Shown here piece by piece: positions 1-8,322 of a DNA stretch of 9,940 bases. Both the position numbers and the translations under genes were made by a program. The stretch is from Pseudomonadota bacterium (lineage in GTDB: Bacteria; Pseudomonadota; Alphaproteobacteria; Rhizobiales; Xanthobacteraceae), in the NCBI GenBank assembly GCA_023391175.1, contig JAEWBL010000493.1:1-9940 (forward strand). Direction: 5' to 3'. Below the pieces are notes generated by a model that was not told the DNA's origin, did no database searches, and was given only the letters and a program-made list of their open reading frames with translations. Numbering within the stretch: the stretch's first letter is position 1; the number at the start of each line of letters is the position of its first letter.

Positions 1-216
1 GAGCAGCGCGCCGACGCCGACGGTCTCGCCGTCCTTGGCGACGATCTCGGAGAGGACGCCCGAGGCCGGGGCCGGCACCTCGACCGTCACCTTGTCGGTC
101 TCAAGCTCCACCAGCGGCTCATCGGCCTTGACGGCCTCGCCGGGCTTCTTGAACCACTTGCCGATGGTCGCCTCGGTAACGGACTCGCCCAGGGTGGGCA
201 CGCGGATCTCGGTCAT
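1..216 (-). CDS. sucB: 2-oxoglutarate dehydrogenase E2 component (dihydrolipoamide succinyltransferase), N-terminal part
   Basis: This is the first 72 codons of the E2 core of the 2-oxoglutarate dehydrogenase complex, which moves the succinyl group from E1 to CoA through a swinging lipoyl arm. I translated it by hand. It starts [21 protein letters not shown], the classic E2o lipoyl-domain opening. The lipoyl-lysine motif ETDKVTVEV follows, with the modified lysine at residue 42, and then the second half-domain ([13 protein letters not shown]). The gene runs off the left edge, so the peripheral-subunit-binding and catalytic domains are not seen. The ATG at 216-214 is preceded by AAGGGG with 8 nt spacing, which fixes the start. 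It lies 27 nt after the YciI-like gene and downstream of sucA, so co-transcription is likely. The E2 type (succinyl rather than acetyl) rests on the N-terminus and on the neighbouring sucA. Confidence 0.95.
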   Translation of the reverse strand, partial: MTEIRVPTLGESVTEATIGKWFKKPGEAVKADEPLVELETDKVTVEVPAPASGVLSEIVAKDGETVGVGALL

Positions 217-246
217 TGTGTTCGCCCCTTGAGGGGGCCTCCCTCA
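217..246 (-). promoter_or_regulatory. sucB Shine-Dalgarno region with two mutually exclusive hairpins
   Basis: On the minus strand the 27-nt gap plus the upstream UGA can fold in two ways. Stem A pairs UGAGGG (246-241, which begins with the stop codon of the YciI-like gene) with CCCUCA (235-230), a perfect 6 bp around a 5-nt loop. Stem B pairs GCCCC (238-234) with GGGGC (228-224), a perfect 5 bp around CUCAA. Stem B buries the sucB ribosome binding site AGGGG (229-225), and stem A leaves it free. The two share bases and cannot coexist. The pairings are seen in the sequence; a role in coupling or tuning sucB translation is inference, and short G/C stems arise easily at this base composition. 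Confidence 0.4.
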
Positions 247-570
247 GACTTCGGCTTGGGCCGGGCGTGGCGCCCGGCGCTCGATGAGCGACAGAATGGG
301 CATCACCGCATAGGTGAAGCCCAGGTCCGCCTTGATGACGGGATCCCGACGCGAGAGGCCGGTCGCGGCGGCCTCGTCGGGGACTTCGATGACGGCCATC
401 CCCCAGATGCCCGCCGGGTCCGCCACGGGACCGACGGCGAGGGCCGTGCCGGCCTCCGCCTCGGCCTGCCAGAACGCGAAGTGCGCGCCCATGGCATCCA
501 TCTCGGCCGCGCTCGCGTCCGAGGGAAAGCTCGGGCGCGGCGGGGAGAGGCGGAGCAGGAAGTGCGGCAC
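244..570 (-). CDS. YciI-like (YCII-related) small protein between sucA and sucB
   Basis: This encodes 108 residues with the layout of the YciI/YCII-related family, a dimeric ferredoxin-like alpha+beta fold of about 90-100 residues whose biochemical role is mostly unknown. Visible are a beta-strand start (PHFLLRL), a helix with a conserved-looking histidine (H30 in MGAHFAFW), the hinge GPVADPAGIWGMAVIEV, and the C-terminal segment RRDPVIKADLGFTYAVMPI typical of the family. The start is GTG at 570-568, supported by AGAGGA six nt upstream. No signal peptide or membrane segment is seen. It lies 51 nt after sucA and 27 nt before sucB, so it is probably in the same mRNA and made in step with the E1 and E2 subunits. 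The family call rests on pattern only. A link to 2-oxoglutarate dehydrogenase is suggested by position alone. Confidence 0.8.
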   Translation of the reverse strand: MPHFLLRLSPPRPSFPSDASAAEMDAMGAHFAFWQAEAEAGTALAVGPVADPAGIWGMAVIEVPDEAAATGLSRRDPVIKADLGFTYAVMPILSLIERRAPRPAQAEV

Positions 571-621
571 GGCGCGTCCTCTTTCGGGGCGGTTCTGTTT
601 GTGACCGGTACTGGGGTCGGA

Positions 622-3575
622 TCAGCCCAGGGCTTCCTCGAGGAAGGCCTTGAGCTGCGCCATGTGCTTGGACATCAGGCCGGTGGCGGTGGCGGCGGAG
701 GCCGGACGGCCCGCATAGCGCGGACGCCGCACCGTGCCGCCGATCTGCTCCAGCACCCACTCCAGATAGGGCTGCACGAAGGCCCAGGACCCCTGGTTCT
801 TCGGCTCCTCCTGGCACCACACCACCTCGGCATTCTTGAAGCGGCCGAGTTCCTGCACCAGCGTCTTGAGCGGGAACGGATAGAGCTGCTCCACGCGCAG
901 CAGGTAGACGTCGTCCACGCCGCGCTTCTCGCGTTCCTCCAGCAGGTCGTAATAGACCTTGCCCGAGGAGAGCACGACACGGCGGATCTTGTCGTCCGGC
1001 TTCAGCTTGATGGCGTTCTCGTCCGGGTGCGACTGGGCGTCGTCCCACAGCACGCGGTGGAAGGTGGTGCCGGTCACCATCTCCGAGAGACTGGACACCG
1101 CCCGCTTGTGGCGCAGCAGCGACTTGGGCGTCATCAGGATGAGCGGCTTGCGGAACTCCCGCTTCATCTGCCGGCGCAGGATGTGGAAGTAGTTCGCCGG
1201 GGTGGTGACGTTGGCCACCTGCATGTTGTCCTCGGCGCACAGCTGCAGATAGCGCTCGAGGCGGGCGGAGGAGTGCTCCGGACCCTGACCCTCATAGCCA
1301 TGCGGCAGCAGGCAGACGAGGCCGGACATGCGCAGCCACTTGCGCTCGCCCGAGGAGATGAACTGGTCGAACACCACCTGGGCACCGTTGGCGAAGTCGC
1401 CGAACTGCGCCTCCCAGAGCACCAGGGTGTTGGGCTCGGACAGGGTGTAGCCATATTCGAAGCCGAGCACCGCCTCCTCCGAGAGCATCGAATTGATGAC
1501 CTCGTACTTGGCCTGGGTCTCGGAGAGGTGGTTGAAGGGCTTGTAGCGGGCCTCGGTCTCCTGGTCGAGCAGCACCGAGTGGCGCTGGGAGAAGGTGCCG
1601 CGCTCCACGTCCTGGCCGGACAGTCGGACCGGGTGGCCTTCCAGCAGCAGCGAGGAGAAGGCGAGCGCCTCGCCGGTGGCCCAGTCGATGCCCTTGCCCT
1701 CCTCGATCGCCTTCTTGCGGTTGTCGAGGAAGCGCTGGATCGTGCGGTGGACCTGGAAGCCCTCCGGCACGGTGGTGATCTTCCGGCCGATGGCCTTCAG
1801 TTCTTCTTCCGGCAGGCCGGTATTGCCGCGGCGCGGATCATCGTCCTCGTGGGTGGGCTTGAAGCCCGCCCAGCGGCCGTCGAGCCAGTCGGCCTTGTTG
1901 GGCTTGTAGGCCTGGCCGGCCTCGTGCTCGGCCTCGAGGCGGTCGCGCCACGCGTTGCGCATGGTCTCGAGTTCGCCGGCGGTGACGACGCCTTCGGCTT
2001 CCAGCTTCTTGCCGTAGAGCTCCAGCACGCTCGCGTGCTGGCGGATCACCTTGTACATCTTCGGCTGGGTGAACGCGGGCTCGTCGCCCTCGTTATGGCC
2101 GAAGCGGCGGTAGCAGAACATGTCCACAACCACCGGCTTGTGGAAGCGCTGGCGGAACTCGGTGGCCACCTTGGCGCAGAACACCACGGATTCCGGGTCG
2201 TCGCCGTTGCAGTGGAAGATCGGCGCCTCGATCATCTTCGCCACATCCGACGGATAGGGCGAGGAGCGCGAGTAGCGCGGATTGGTGGTGAAGCCGATCT
2301 GGTTGTTGATGATGAAGTGGATCGAGCCGCCGGTGCGGTGACCCTTCAGGCCGGAGAGGCCGAGGCACTCGGCCACCACGCCCTGGCCGGCGAAGGCGGC
2401 ATCGCCGTGCAGCAGCAGCGGCAGCACCTTGGTGCGCTCGGTGTCGCCGAGCTGGTCCTGCTTGGCGCGCGCCTTGCCCAGCACCACCGGATCGACGATC
2501 TCGAGGTGGGACGGGTTGGCGGTCAGCGACAGGTGGACCTTGTTGTTGTCGAACTCGCGGTCGGACGAGGCACCGAGGTGGTACTTCACGTCGCCCGAGC
2601 CTTCCACGTCGTCGGGGGCCCAGGAGCCGCCCTTGAACTCGTGGAACAGCGCGCGATGCGGCTTGCCCATCACCTGGGTGAGCACGTTCAGGCGGCCGCG
2701 GTGGGCCATGCCGAACACGATCTCCTTGAGGCCGAGATTGCCGCCGCGCTTGATGATCTGCTCCAGCGCCGGGATCAGGCTCTCGCCGCCGTCGAGGCCG
2801 AAGCGCTTGGTGCCGGTGTACTTCACGTCGAGGAACTTCTCGAAGCCCTCGGCCTCAACCAGCTTGTTGAGGATGGCGCGCTTGCCCTCGCGGGTGAAGG
2901 TGACTTCCTTGTCGACGCCCTCGATGCGCTCCTGGATCCAGGCCTTCTCCTCGGGGGAGGAGATGTGCATGAACTCGACGCCGATGGACGAGCAATAGGT
3001 GCGGCGCAGGATGGCGACCATCTGGCGGACGGTCGCGAATTCGAGGCCGAGCACGTGGTCGATGAAGATCTTGCGGTCGAGGTCGGCCTCGTAGAAGCCG
3101 TAGGAGGCGGGGTCGAGCTCGGGCGCCTCGCGCGGCGGGGTCAGGCCCAGCGGGTCGAGATTGGCGTGCAGATGGCCGCGCATGCGGTAGGCGCGGATCA
3201 TCATCAGCGCCTTGACGGAATCGCGGGTGGCCTGCTGCACCTCGGTGGCGGAGAACTCGACGCCGGACTTCTGCGCCTTGGCCTTCACCTTCTCGGAGAT
3301 GGCCTTCTCCACCTCGATCCACTGGCCGTCCATGGCCGAGACCAGCTCGCCATTGGCGTGCACCGGCCAGTTGGGCTTCTCCAGGAGGCGCCGCGGGCGT
3401 TCTCGATCACCTGGTTGGGATCGTCCTTCAGCGCCGCGAAGAAGGCCTGCCATTCAGCGCTGACCGAATTGGGATCGGTCTCATAGCGGGCGTAGAGATC
3501 CTCGATCCAGGCGGCATTGGCGCCATAGAGGAAGGAGGTGTTCAGGAAAACGTCGTTCTGTTCCGCGCGCGACAT
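622..3575 (-). CDS. sucA: 2-oxoglutarate dehydrogenase E1 component, with an internal one-base frameshift as given
   Basis: This is the thiamine-diphosphate E1 subunit that decarboxylates 2-oxoglutarate in the TCA cycle. The start ATG at 3575-3573 gives MSRAEQNDVFLNTSFLYGAN, the E1o N-terminal segment thought to bind the E2 core. This frame stays correct to ...NARGASW (residue 65). The rest of the protein is in the -1 frame, resuming KPNWPVHANGELVSAMDGQW. With one base restored the product is 984 residues, normal for alphaproteobacterial SucA. In that numbering, the active-site histidine/arginine stretch GMAHRGRLNV is near 289-298, the ThDP-Mg motif GDAAFAGQGVVAE near 391-403, and the asparagine pair of HFIINNQIGFTT at 424-425, followed by HNEGDEPAFTQPKMY. 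All are intact. The SD before the start is weak. It follows sucD by 312 nt and precedes the YciI-like gene by 51 nt. If the frameshift is real, full-length E1 is not made; the reading frame from 3453 to 622 lacks the E2-binding N-terminus. Confidence 0.93.
3376..3383 (-). other. sucA: Frameshift site in sucA (one base missing)
   Basis: On the minus strand, TGG (3383-3381, Trp65 in the upstream frame) and AAG (3378-3376, Lys of KPNWP in the downstream frame) are separated by only two bases, AG, where a whole codon is expected. Family members have a W-X-(K/R)-P-N-W pattern here, so a single base appears lost. TGGGAGAAG shortened to TGGAGAAG (a GGG run losing one G) would explain it and would restore W-E-K-P-N-W. 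There is no slippery heptamer of the X XXY YYZ kind, so programmed -1 frameshifting is not favoured. The site is flanked by the near-palindrome CTCC-T-GGAG, a context where sequencing or replication slips are plausible. Confidence 0.85.
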
Positions 3576-3887
3576 GGGCTTGTTCCCGGAAGACCGTGGC
3601 GCCTCACTCTCCTTGAGCGCATTTCGCGCGGAAAATGAAGCCCCAAGGCCGCTCGTCTGCCACAAATCCGGCGCCCGGCCCTTGCCGGACGCCCCGTCAC
3701 CCCTGCGAGGCTCGTGGCGGCCTTCGACAGCGGTGCTCGACAACCTTTATATGGGCAGGGCCGCCACCGACCGGAAGGCCGGCTCCGCACCCCTGCCCGA
3801 ACCGCGCTCGCCAGTCGCCGAACTTCATGGCGATTGCGCGGCGGATGCCCCAGAAGGCGATCCCCCGGCTAGGCCGGGGGACCCACC
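3576..3887. other. sucD-sucA spacer, 312 bp, no gene
   Basis: No credible coding sequence is seen. The side next to sucD holds a 9-bp stem-loop (separate entry). In the middle, on the minus strand, CATATAAAGG gives a TATAAA hexamer (3751-3746) that stands out in this GC-rich sequence and could be a -10 element for a sucA promoter, but no good -35 lies 16-18 nt upstream. Closer to sucA there is a further stem-loop, CCGGC-AAGG-GCCGG (about 3676-3689), and a short GCGC-GAAAT-GCGC repeat. Such a long gap inside a sucCDAB cluster suggests sucA may also be transcribed separately; this is inference. Confidence 0.4.
3861..3881 (-). terminator. Strong GC-rich stem-loop 6 nt after the sucD stop
   Basis: A perfect 9-bp inverted repeat, TCCCCCGGC / GCCGGGGGA, with a CTA triloop starts 6 nt after the sucD stop codon on the minus strand. 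There is no U-tract after the second arm (TCGCCTTCTG follows), so it is not a canonical intrinsic terminator. It could protect the 3' end of a sucCD message, cause partial termination, or mark an RNA processing point between sucD and sucA. The structure is certain from sequence; the role is inferred. Confidence 0.5.
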
Positions 3888-4759
3888 TCAGCCCTTCAGC
3901 ACCTCGACGAGGGTCTTGCCGAGGCGCGCGGGGGACGGAGACACGCGGATGCCCGCCGCCTCCATGGCCGCGATCTTGTCCTCGGCGCCGCCCTTGCCGC
4001 CGGAGATGATGGCACCGGCATGGCCCATGCGACGGCCGGGAGGGGCCGTGCGGCCGGCGATGAAGCCGACCATCGGCTTCTTGCGGCCCTTCTTCGCCTC
4101 GTCGGCGAGGAACTGCGCCGCATCCTCCTCGGCCGAGCCGCCGATCTCGCCGATCATCACGATCGACTCGGTCTTGGGGTCGGCCAGGAACATCTCCAGC
4201 ACGTCGATGAACTCGGTGCCCTTCACCGGGTCGCCGCCGATGCCCACCGCCGAGGTCTGGCCGAGGCCTTCCTGGGAGGTCTGGAACACCGCCTCATAGG
4301 TCAGCGTGCCGGAACGCGAGACGATGCCCACCGAGCCGGTCTTGAAGATGTTGGCCGGCATGATGCCGATCTTCGACTGGCCGGCGGTGACGATGCCGGG
4401 GCAGTTGGGGCCGATGAGGCGGCTCTTGGAGCCCGAGAGGGCGCGCTTCACCTTCACCATGTCGAGCACCGGAATGCCCTCGGTGATGCAGACGATGAGC
4501 GGGATCTCCGCATCGATCGCCTCGAGGATGGCATCGGCGGCGCCCGGAGGCGGCACGTAGATCACCGAGGCATCGGCGCCGGTGGCTTCCTTGGCTTCCA
4601 GCACGGTGTCGAACACCGGCAGGTTGAGGTGGGTGGTGCCACCCTTGCCCGGCGAGGTACCGCCGACCATCTTCGTCCCGTAGGCGATGGCCTGCTGGGC
4701 ATGGAAGGTGCCGTTCTTGCCGGTGAAGCCCTGGGTGATGACCTTGGTGTTGGCGTCGA

Positions 4760-4772
<13 letters not shown>
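3888..4772 (-). CDS. sucD: Succinyl-CoA synthetase (ADP/GDP-forming) alpha subunit
   Basis: This is the alpha subunit of succinate-CoA ligase, which with SucC interconverts succinyl-CoA and succinate with nucleotide formation in the TCA cycle (cytosol). At 294 residues it has the usual length. The N-terminal CoA-binding Rossmann domain shows [16 protein letters not shown] at 14-29. GPNCPGI at 121-127 is the ligase signature. The phosphorylated catalytic histidine is H251 in [15 protein letters not shown]. The start ATG at 4772-4770 has AAGGA nine nt upstream and gives the canonical [12 protein letters not shown]. The start lies inside the end of sucC (13-nt overlap, different frame), which points to translational coupling that balances the two subunits. 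All key residues are present. Confidence 0.97.
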
Positions 4773-5974
<1,202 letters not shown>

Positions 5975-6031
5975 CTTCCGTGTCCCTCAGGGTTGCGATG
6001 TGTCCCATCCCCCGCCCCGGTCCGTCCCGGG

Positions 6032-6148
6032 TCCCGCGCAAATGCGGGATCGCCATGTCCGGACCGCCTCCACCGCAGAAGGGGAACCCGCGCCACTACC
6101 CCCGTCCGAAGGACAGGGGCGAGGATGCGGTCTCCCCCGAGGAGGGGA
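6032..6148 (-). other. Three stem-loops in the mdh-sucC spacer
   Basis: The 252-nt gap between mdh and sucC holds three compact inverted repeats: TCCCGC-N6-GCGGGA (6032-6049), CCCC-GTCC-GAA-GGAC-A-GGGG (6100-6119, 4+4 bp with one bulged base), and TCCCC-N6-GGGGA (6133-6148). If sucC is transcribed from upstream they would fold in its leader RNA. None is followed by a T-run on the minus strand. No riboswitch class is recognised, and I found no convincing -35/-10 pair for sucC. The repeats are visible; any role in sucC expression is conjecture. Confidence 0.45.
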
Positions 6149-6188
6149 ACACTCGTCTCCTTCACCACGCCGGTTGTACCCCGGCACG

Positions 6189-6215
6189 AAAACGGCGCGC
6201 CTTCCGGCACGCCGT
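6189..6215 (-). terminator. Rho-independent terminator of mdh
   Basis: Starting 11 nt after the mdh stop, the minus strand reads ACGGCGUGCC-GGAA-GGCGCGCCGU then UUUC. This is a 10-bp stem with one U-G wobble, closed by a GGAA tetraloop, with the last stem U and the following bases forming a UUUU run. Position, GC-rich stem and U-run fit an intrinsic terminator, although the U-run is short and some read-through into sucC is possible. It argues that mdh is not simply the first gene of one long mdh-sucCDAB transcript. Confidence 0.65.
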
Positions 6216-6226
6216 CACAAGCGAGA

Positions 6227-7286
<1,060 letters not shown>

Positions 7287-7323
7287 GCCGGCCGCACTGC
7301 ACAAATAGTGGCATGGAGCGGGA

Positions 7324-7336
7324 TTTTGCCGCAAAA
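7324..7336. promoter_or_regulatory. Perfect palindrome TTTTGC-C-GCAAAA upstream of mdh
   Basis: A perfect 6-bp inverted repeat with a one-base centre, built of A/T ends and a GC core, lies about 40 nt upstream of the candidate mdh -35. A looser relative, TTTTGC-ACCAT-GC-GGAAAA, lies nearby (about 7366-7384). Such symmetry is typical of operators for dimeric regulators. RamB/PccR-type regulators of acyl-CoA metabolism bind TTTGC/GCAAA-type half-sites, but matching this site to them is speculation. Confidence 0.35.
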
Positions 7337-7544
7337 ACGGGTCGTTTCACCGCGATTTTCCGCTCTTTTGCACCATGCGGAAAACCATCCCGCAGAGCGG
7401 TGCAGCGGCCTACCGCCGGAGGCCCCCCGGAATGGTCACGCTTGCCACCGCCCGCGCGGGTCGCTGGCAGGGCCAGGGCGGATCGGTGCGGCACCGTGCG
7501 AATTTGAAAAGGGGCGCGAGAGTCCGCCCGTTTGCAGGCGGGAC

Positions 7545-7560
7545 TGCACGATAACTGCCA
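7545..7560 (-). promoter_or_regulatory. Weak sigma54-like -24/-12 element pointing toward mdh
   Basis: On the minus strand TGGCAGTTATCGTGCA keeps the essential GG-N10-GC spacing and most of the TGGCAC-N5-TTGCA consensus, but lacks CG after TGGCA and one T before TGC. No NifA site (TGT-N10-ACA) is found in the 180 nt upstream. It would give a leader of about 340 nt for mdh. It is recorded because sigma54 drives nif genes and the nif operon ends only 350 nt away. Confidence 0.2.
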
Positions 7561-7696
7561 GGGAATGTGGAATTTGGGCGCCAGTGGCGCAAAGGGCGGG
7601 TCCTGTCCGCATGCCGCGCGGAAAGCCGGCTACAAAGCCGGGATAAGTCCGGCGGTCAACGGTGCCGGGGCACGCCCAGCGCGGTCATCGCCGCGC

Positions 7697-7724
7697 TTTC
7701 ATCGGCGCGATCTGGCGCCGGAAA
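7697..7724. repeat. Strong stem-loop in the nifW-mdh spacer
   Basis: TTTC-AT-CGGCGC-GATCTG-GCGCCG-GAAA forms a perfect 6-bp GC stem, extended by four more pairs across a two-base bulge. It could fold in RNA from either strand. No T-run follows on either side, so it is not called a terminator. Confidence 0.5.
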
Positions 7725-7732
7725 CGAGAAAT

Positions 7733-7824
7733 CTGCCCTCTCCCCGCACACGGCCGAGCGACCAGCCGGATGAAAAAAATAAAACAACGTCAATATCAAC
7801 GAACAAAAGGCAGGGAGAGGGCAG
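7733..7824. repeat. Perfect 12-bp inverted repeat flanking an A/T-rich patch
   Basis: CTGCCCTCTCCC (7733-7744) is exactly reverse-complemented by GGGAGAGGGCAG (7813-7824). The 68 bp between them include a run of about 40 bp rich in A on the plus strand (T on the minus strand), very unlike the rest of the window. On the nifW transcript the T-rich part would lie in the loop of a long stem. No flanking target-site duplication or transposase is visible, so a small miniature-element remnant is possible but unproven. A long-range terminator or transcript-end structure for the nif operon is the other option. Confidence 0.6.
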
Positions 7825-7911
7825 CCGGCCGGAGCGCTTCGGGGCGTTCCGGCGGAAGGTTGGCCCCACCGCCGTGCGCGAACGCCGACGGGCGGGACGA
7901 AAGCGGCCGTC

Positions 7912-8253
7912 TCAGCTTCCGGTCTTGAGCGAGCCGAGCTGGACGAAAGCAGGCTTGGCGGCCGGAGCCGCCGGGCGGTTCGGATCGTGCTCCTTCAGCA
8001 CCTTGAACACCCGCTCCGCCATGGGGTTGGACTTGATGAAGTCCTCATAGGCCTGCCCGAGCATGGTCTGGGCGGCGGAATAGATCTCCTCCTCGCTCAT
8101 GCCGTCGAACTCGGCGGAGACGAGGTACTGGCCCATGCGCCGCAGGATGTGGAGGCGCAGCACCTGCAGCACTTCCGGCTGGTATTCCACCTGCAGCACC
8201 TCGAAGAACTCCTCGGCGCTTCCGAGGGACTTCAGCTTGTCGATGATGGACAT
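7912..8253 (-). CDS. nifW: NifW, nitrogenase-stabilising/protective protein
   Basis: This is a small accessory protein of nitrogen fixation that associates with the MoFe protein and is linked to its maturation and protection from oxygen. At 113 residues it has the family's usual length. The family core is seen as SAEEFFEVLQVEYQPEVL followed by LRLHILRRMGQYL, then the acidic helix FDGMSEEEIYSAAQTMLGQAYEDFIKS and a C-terminal VFKVL. The start chosen is ATG 8253-8251 (MSIIDKLKSLG), which has a strong AGGAG 10 nt upstream; an in-frame extension to TTG at 8307 would only translate the tandem repeat. It follows cysE by 69 nt in the same reading frame and is the last nif gene before the spacer. Control by the nif regulon is inferred from context; no promoter is in the window. 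Confidence 0.93.
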   Translation of the reverse strand: MSIIDKLKSLGSAEEFFEVLQVEYQPEVLQVLRLHILRRMGQYLVSAEFDGMSEEEIYSAAQTMLGQAYEDFIKSNPMAERVFKVLKEHDPNRPAAPAAKPAFVQLGSLKTGS

Positions 8254-8263
8254 GTCGCTCTTT

Positions 8264-8268
8264 CTCCT
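8264..8268 (-). promoter_or_regulatory. Ribosome binding site that decides the nifW start
   Basis: AGGAG on the minus strand, 10 nt before the ATG at 8253, is the only strong Shine-Dalgarno in the cysE-nifW gap and supports the short NifW start. Confidence 0.7.
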
Positions 8269-8270
8269 GT

Positions 8271-8315
8271 CGATCAGCCCAAGTCTGGTCAGCGCAAGTC
8301 TGGTCAACCAAAGTC
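8271..8315 (-). repeat. Three tandem 15-bp repeats between cysE and nifW
   Basis: On the minus strand the units are GACTTTGGTTGACCA (8315-8301), GACTTGCGCTGACCA (8300-8286) and GACTTGGGCTGATCG (8285-8271). Neighbouring units match at 12 of 15 positions. They fill most of the 69-nt gap and end just before the nifW ribosome binding site. The 15-bp period is a whole number of codons, so the frame shared by cysE and nifW stays open across them, reading LTRLA-LTRLG-LIDRR. Recent slippage or a degenerate linker are the simplest explanations. Confidence 0.85.
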
Positions 8316-8322
8316 CACGATG

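Noticed and set aside
3376..3400. Programmed -1 ribosomal frameshift in sucA
   Set aside because: There is no slippery heptamer or clear downstream pseudoknot, and SucA is not known to be made this way. A mutation or sequence error fits better.
229..3486. A very long plus-strand open frame (1085 codons) opposite sucA and the YciI-like gene
   Set aside because: It is the antisense of well-identified genes, its predicted protein is low-complexity (rich in A, L, G, H, V, E, R) without a domain, and such frames are expected opposite GC-rich coding sequence.
7770..7812. The A/T-rich patch as a canonical intrinsic terminator for nifW
   Set aside because: The T-rich run is on the right strand, but no GC-rich hairpin lies directly before it. 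Only the long-range 12-bp repeat encloses it.
7532..8050. A 172-codon plus-strand frame across the nifW-mdh spacer into nifW
   Set aside because: Arginine- and proline-rich, no family resemblance, overlaps the nifW 3' end antisense, and crosses inverted repeats.
8254..8307. A TTG start that would lengthen NifW by 18 residues
   Set aside because: It only translates the 15-bp tandem repeat, while a strong AGGAG fits the ATG at 8253.
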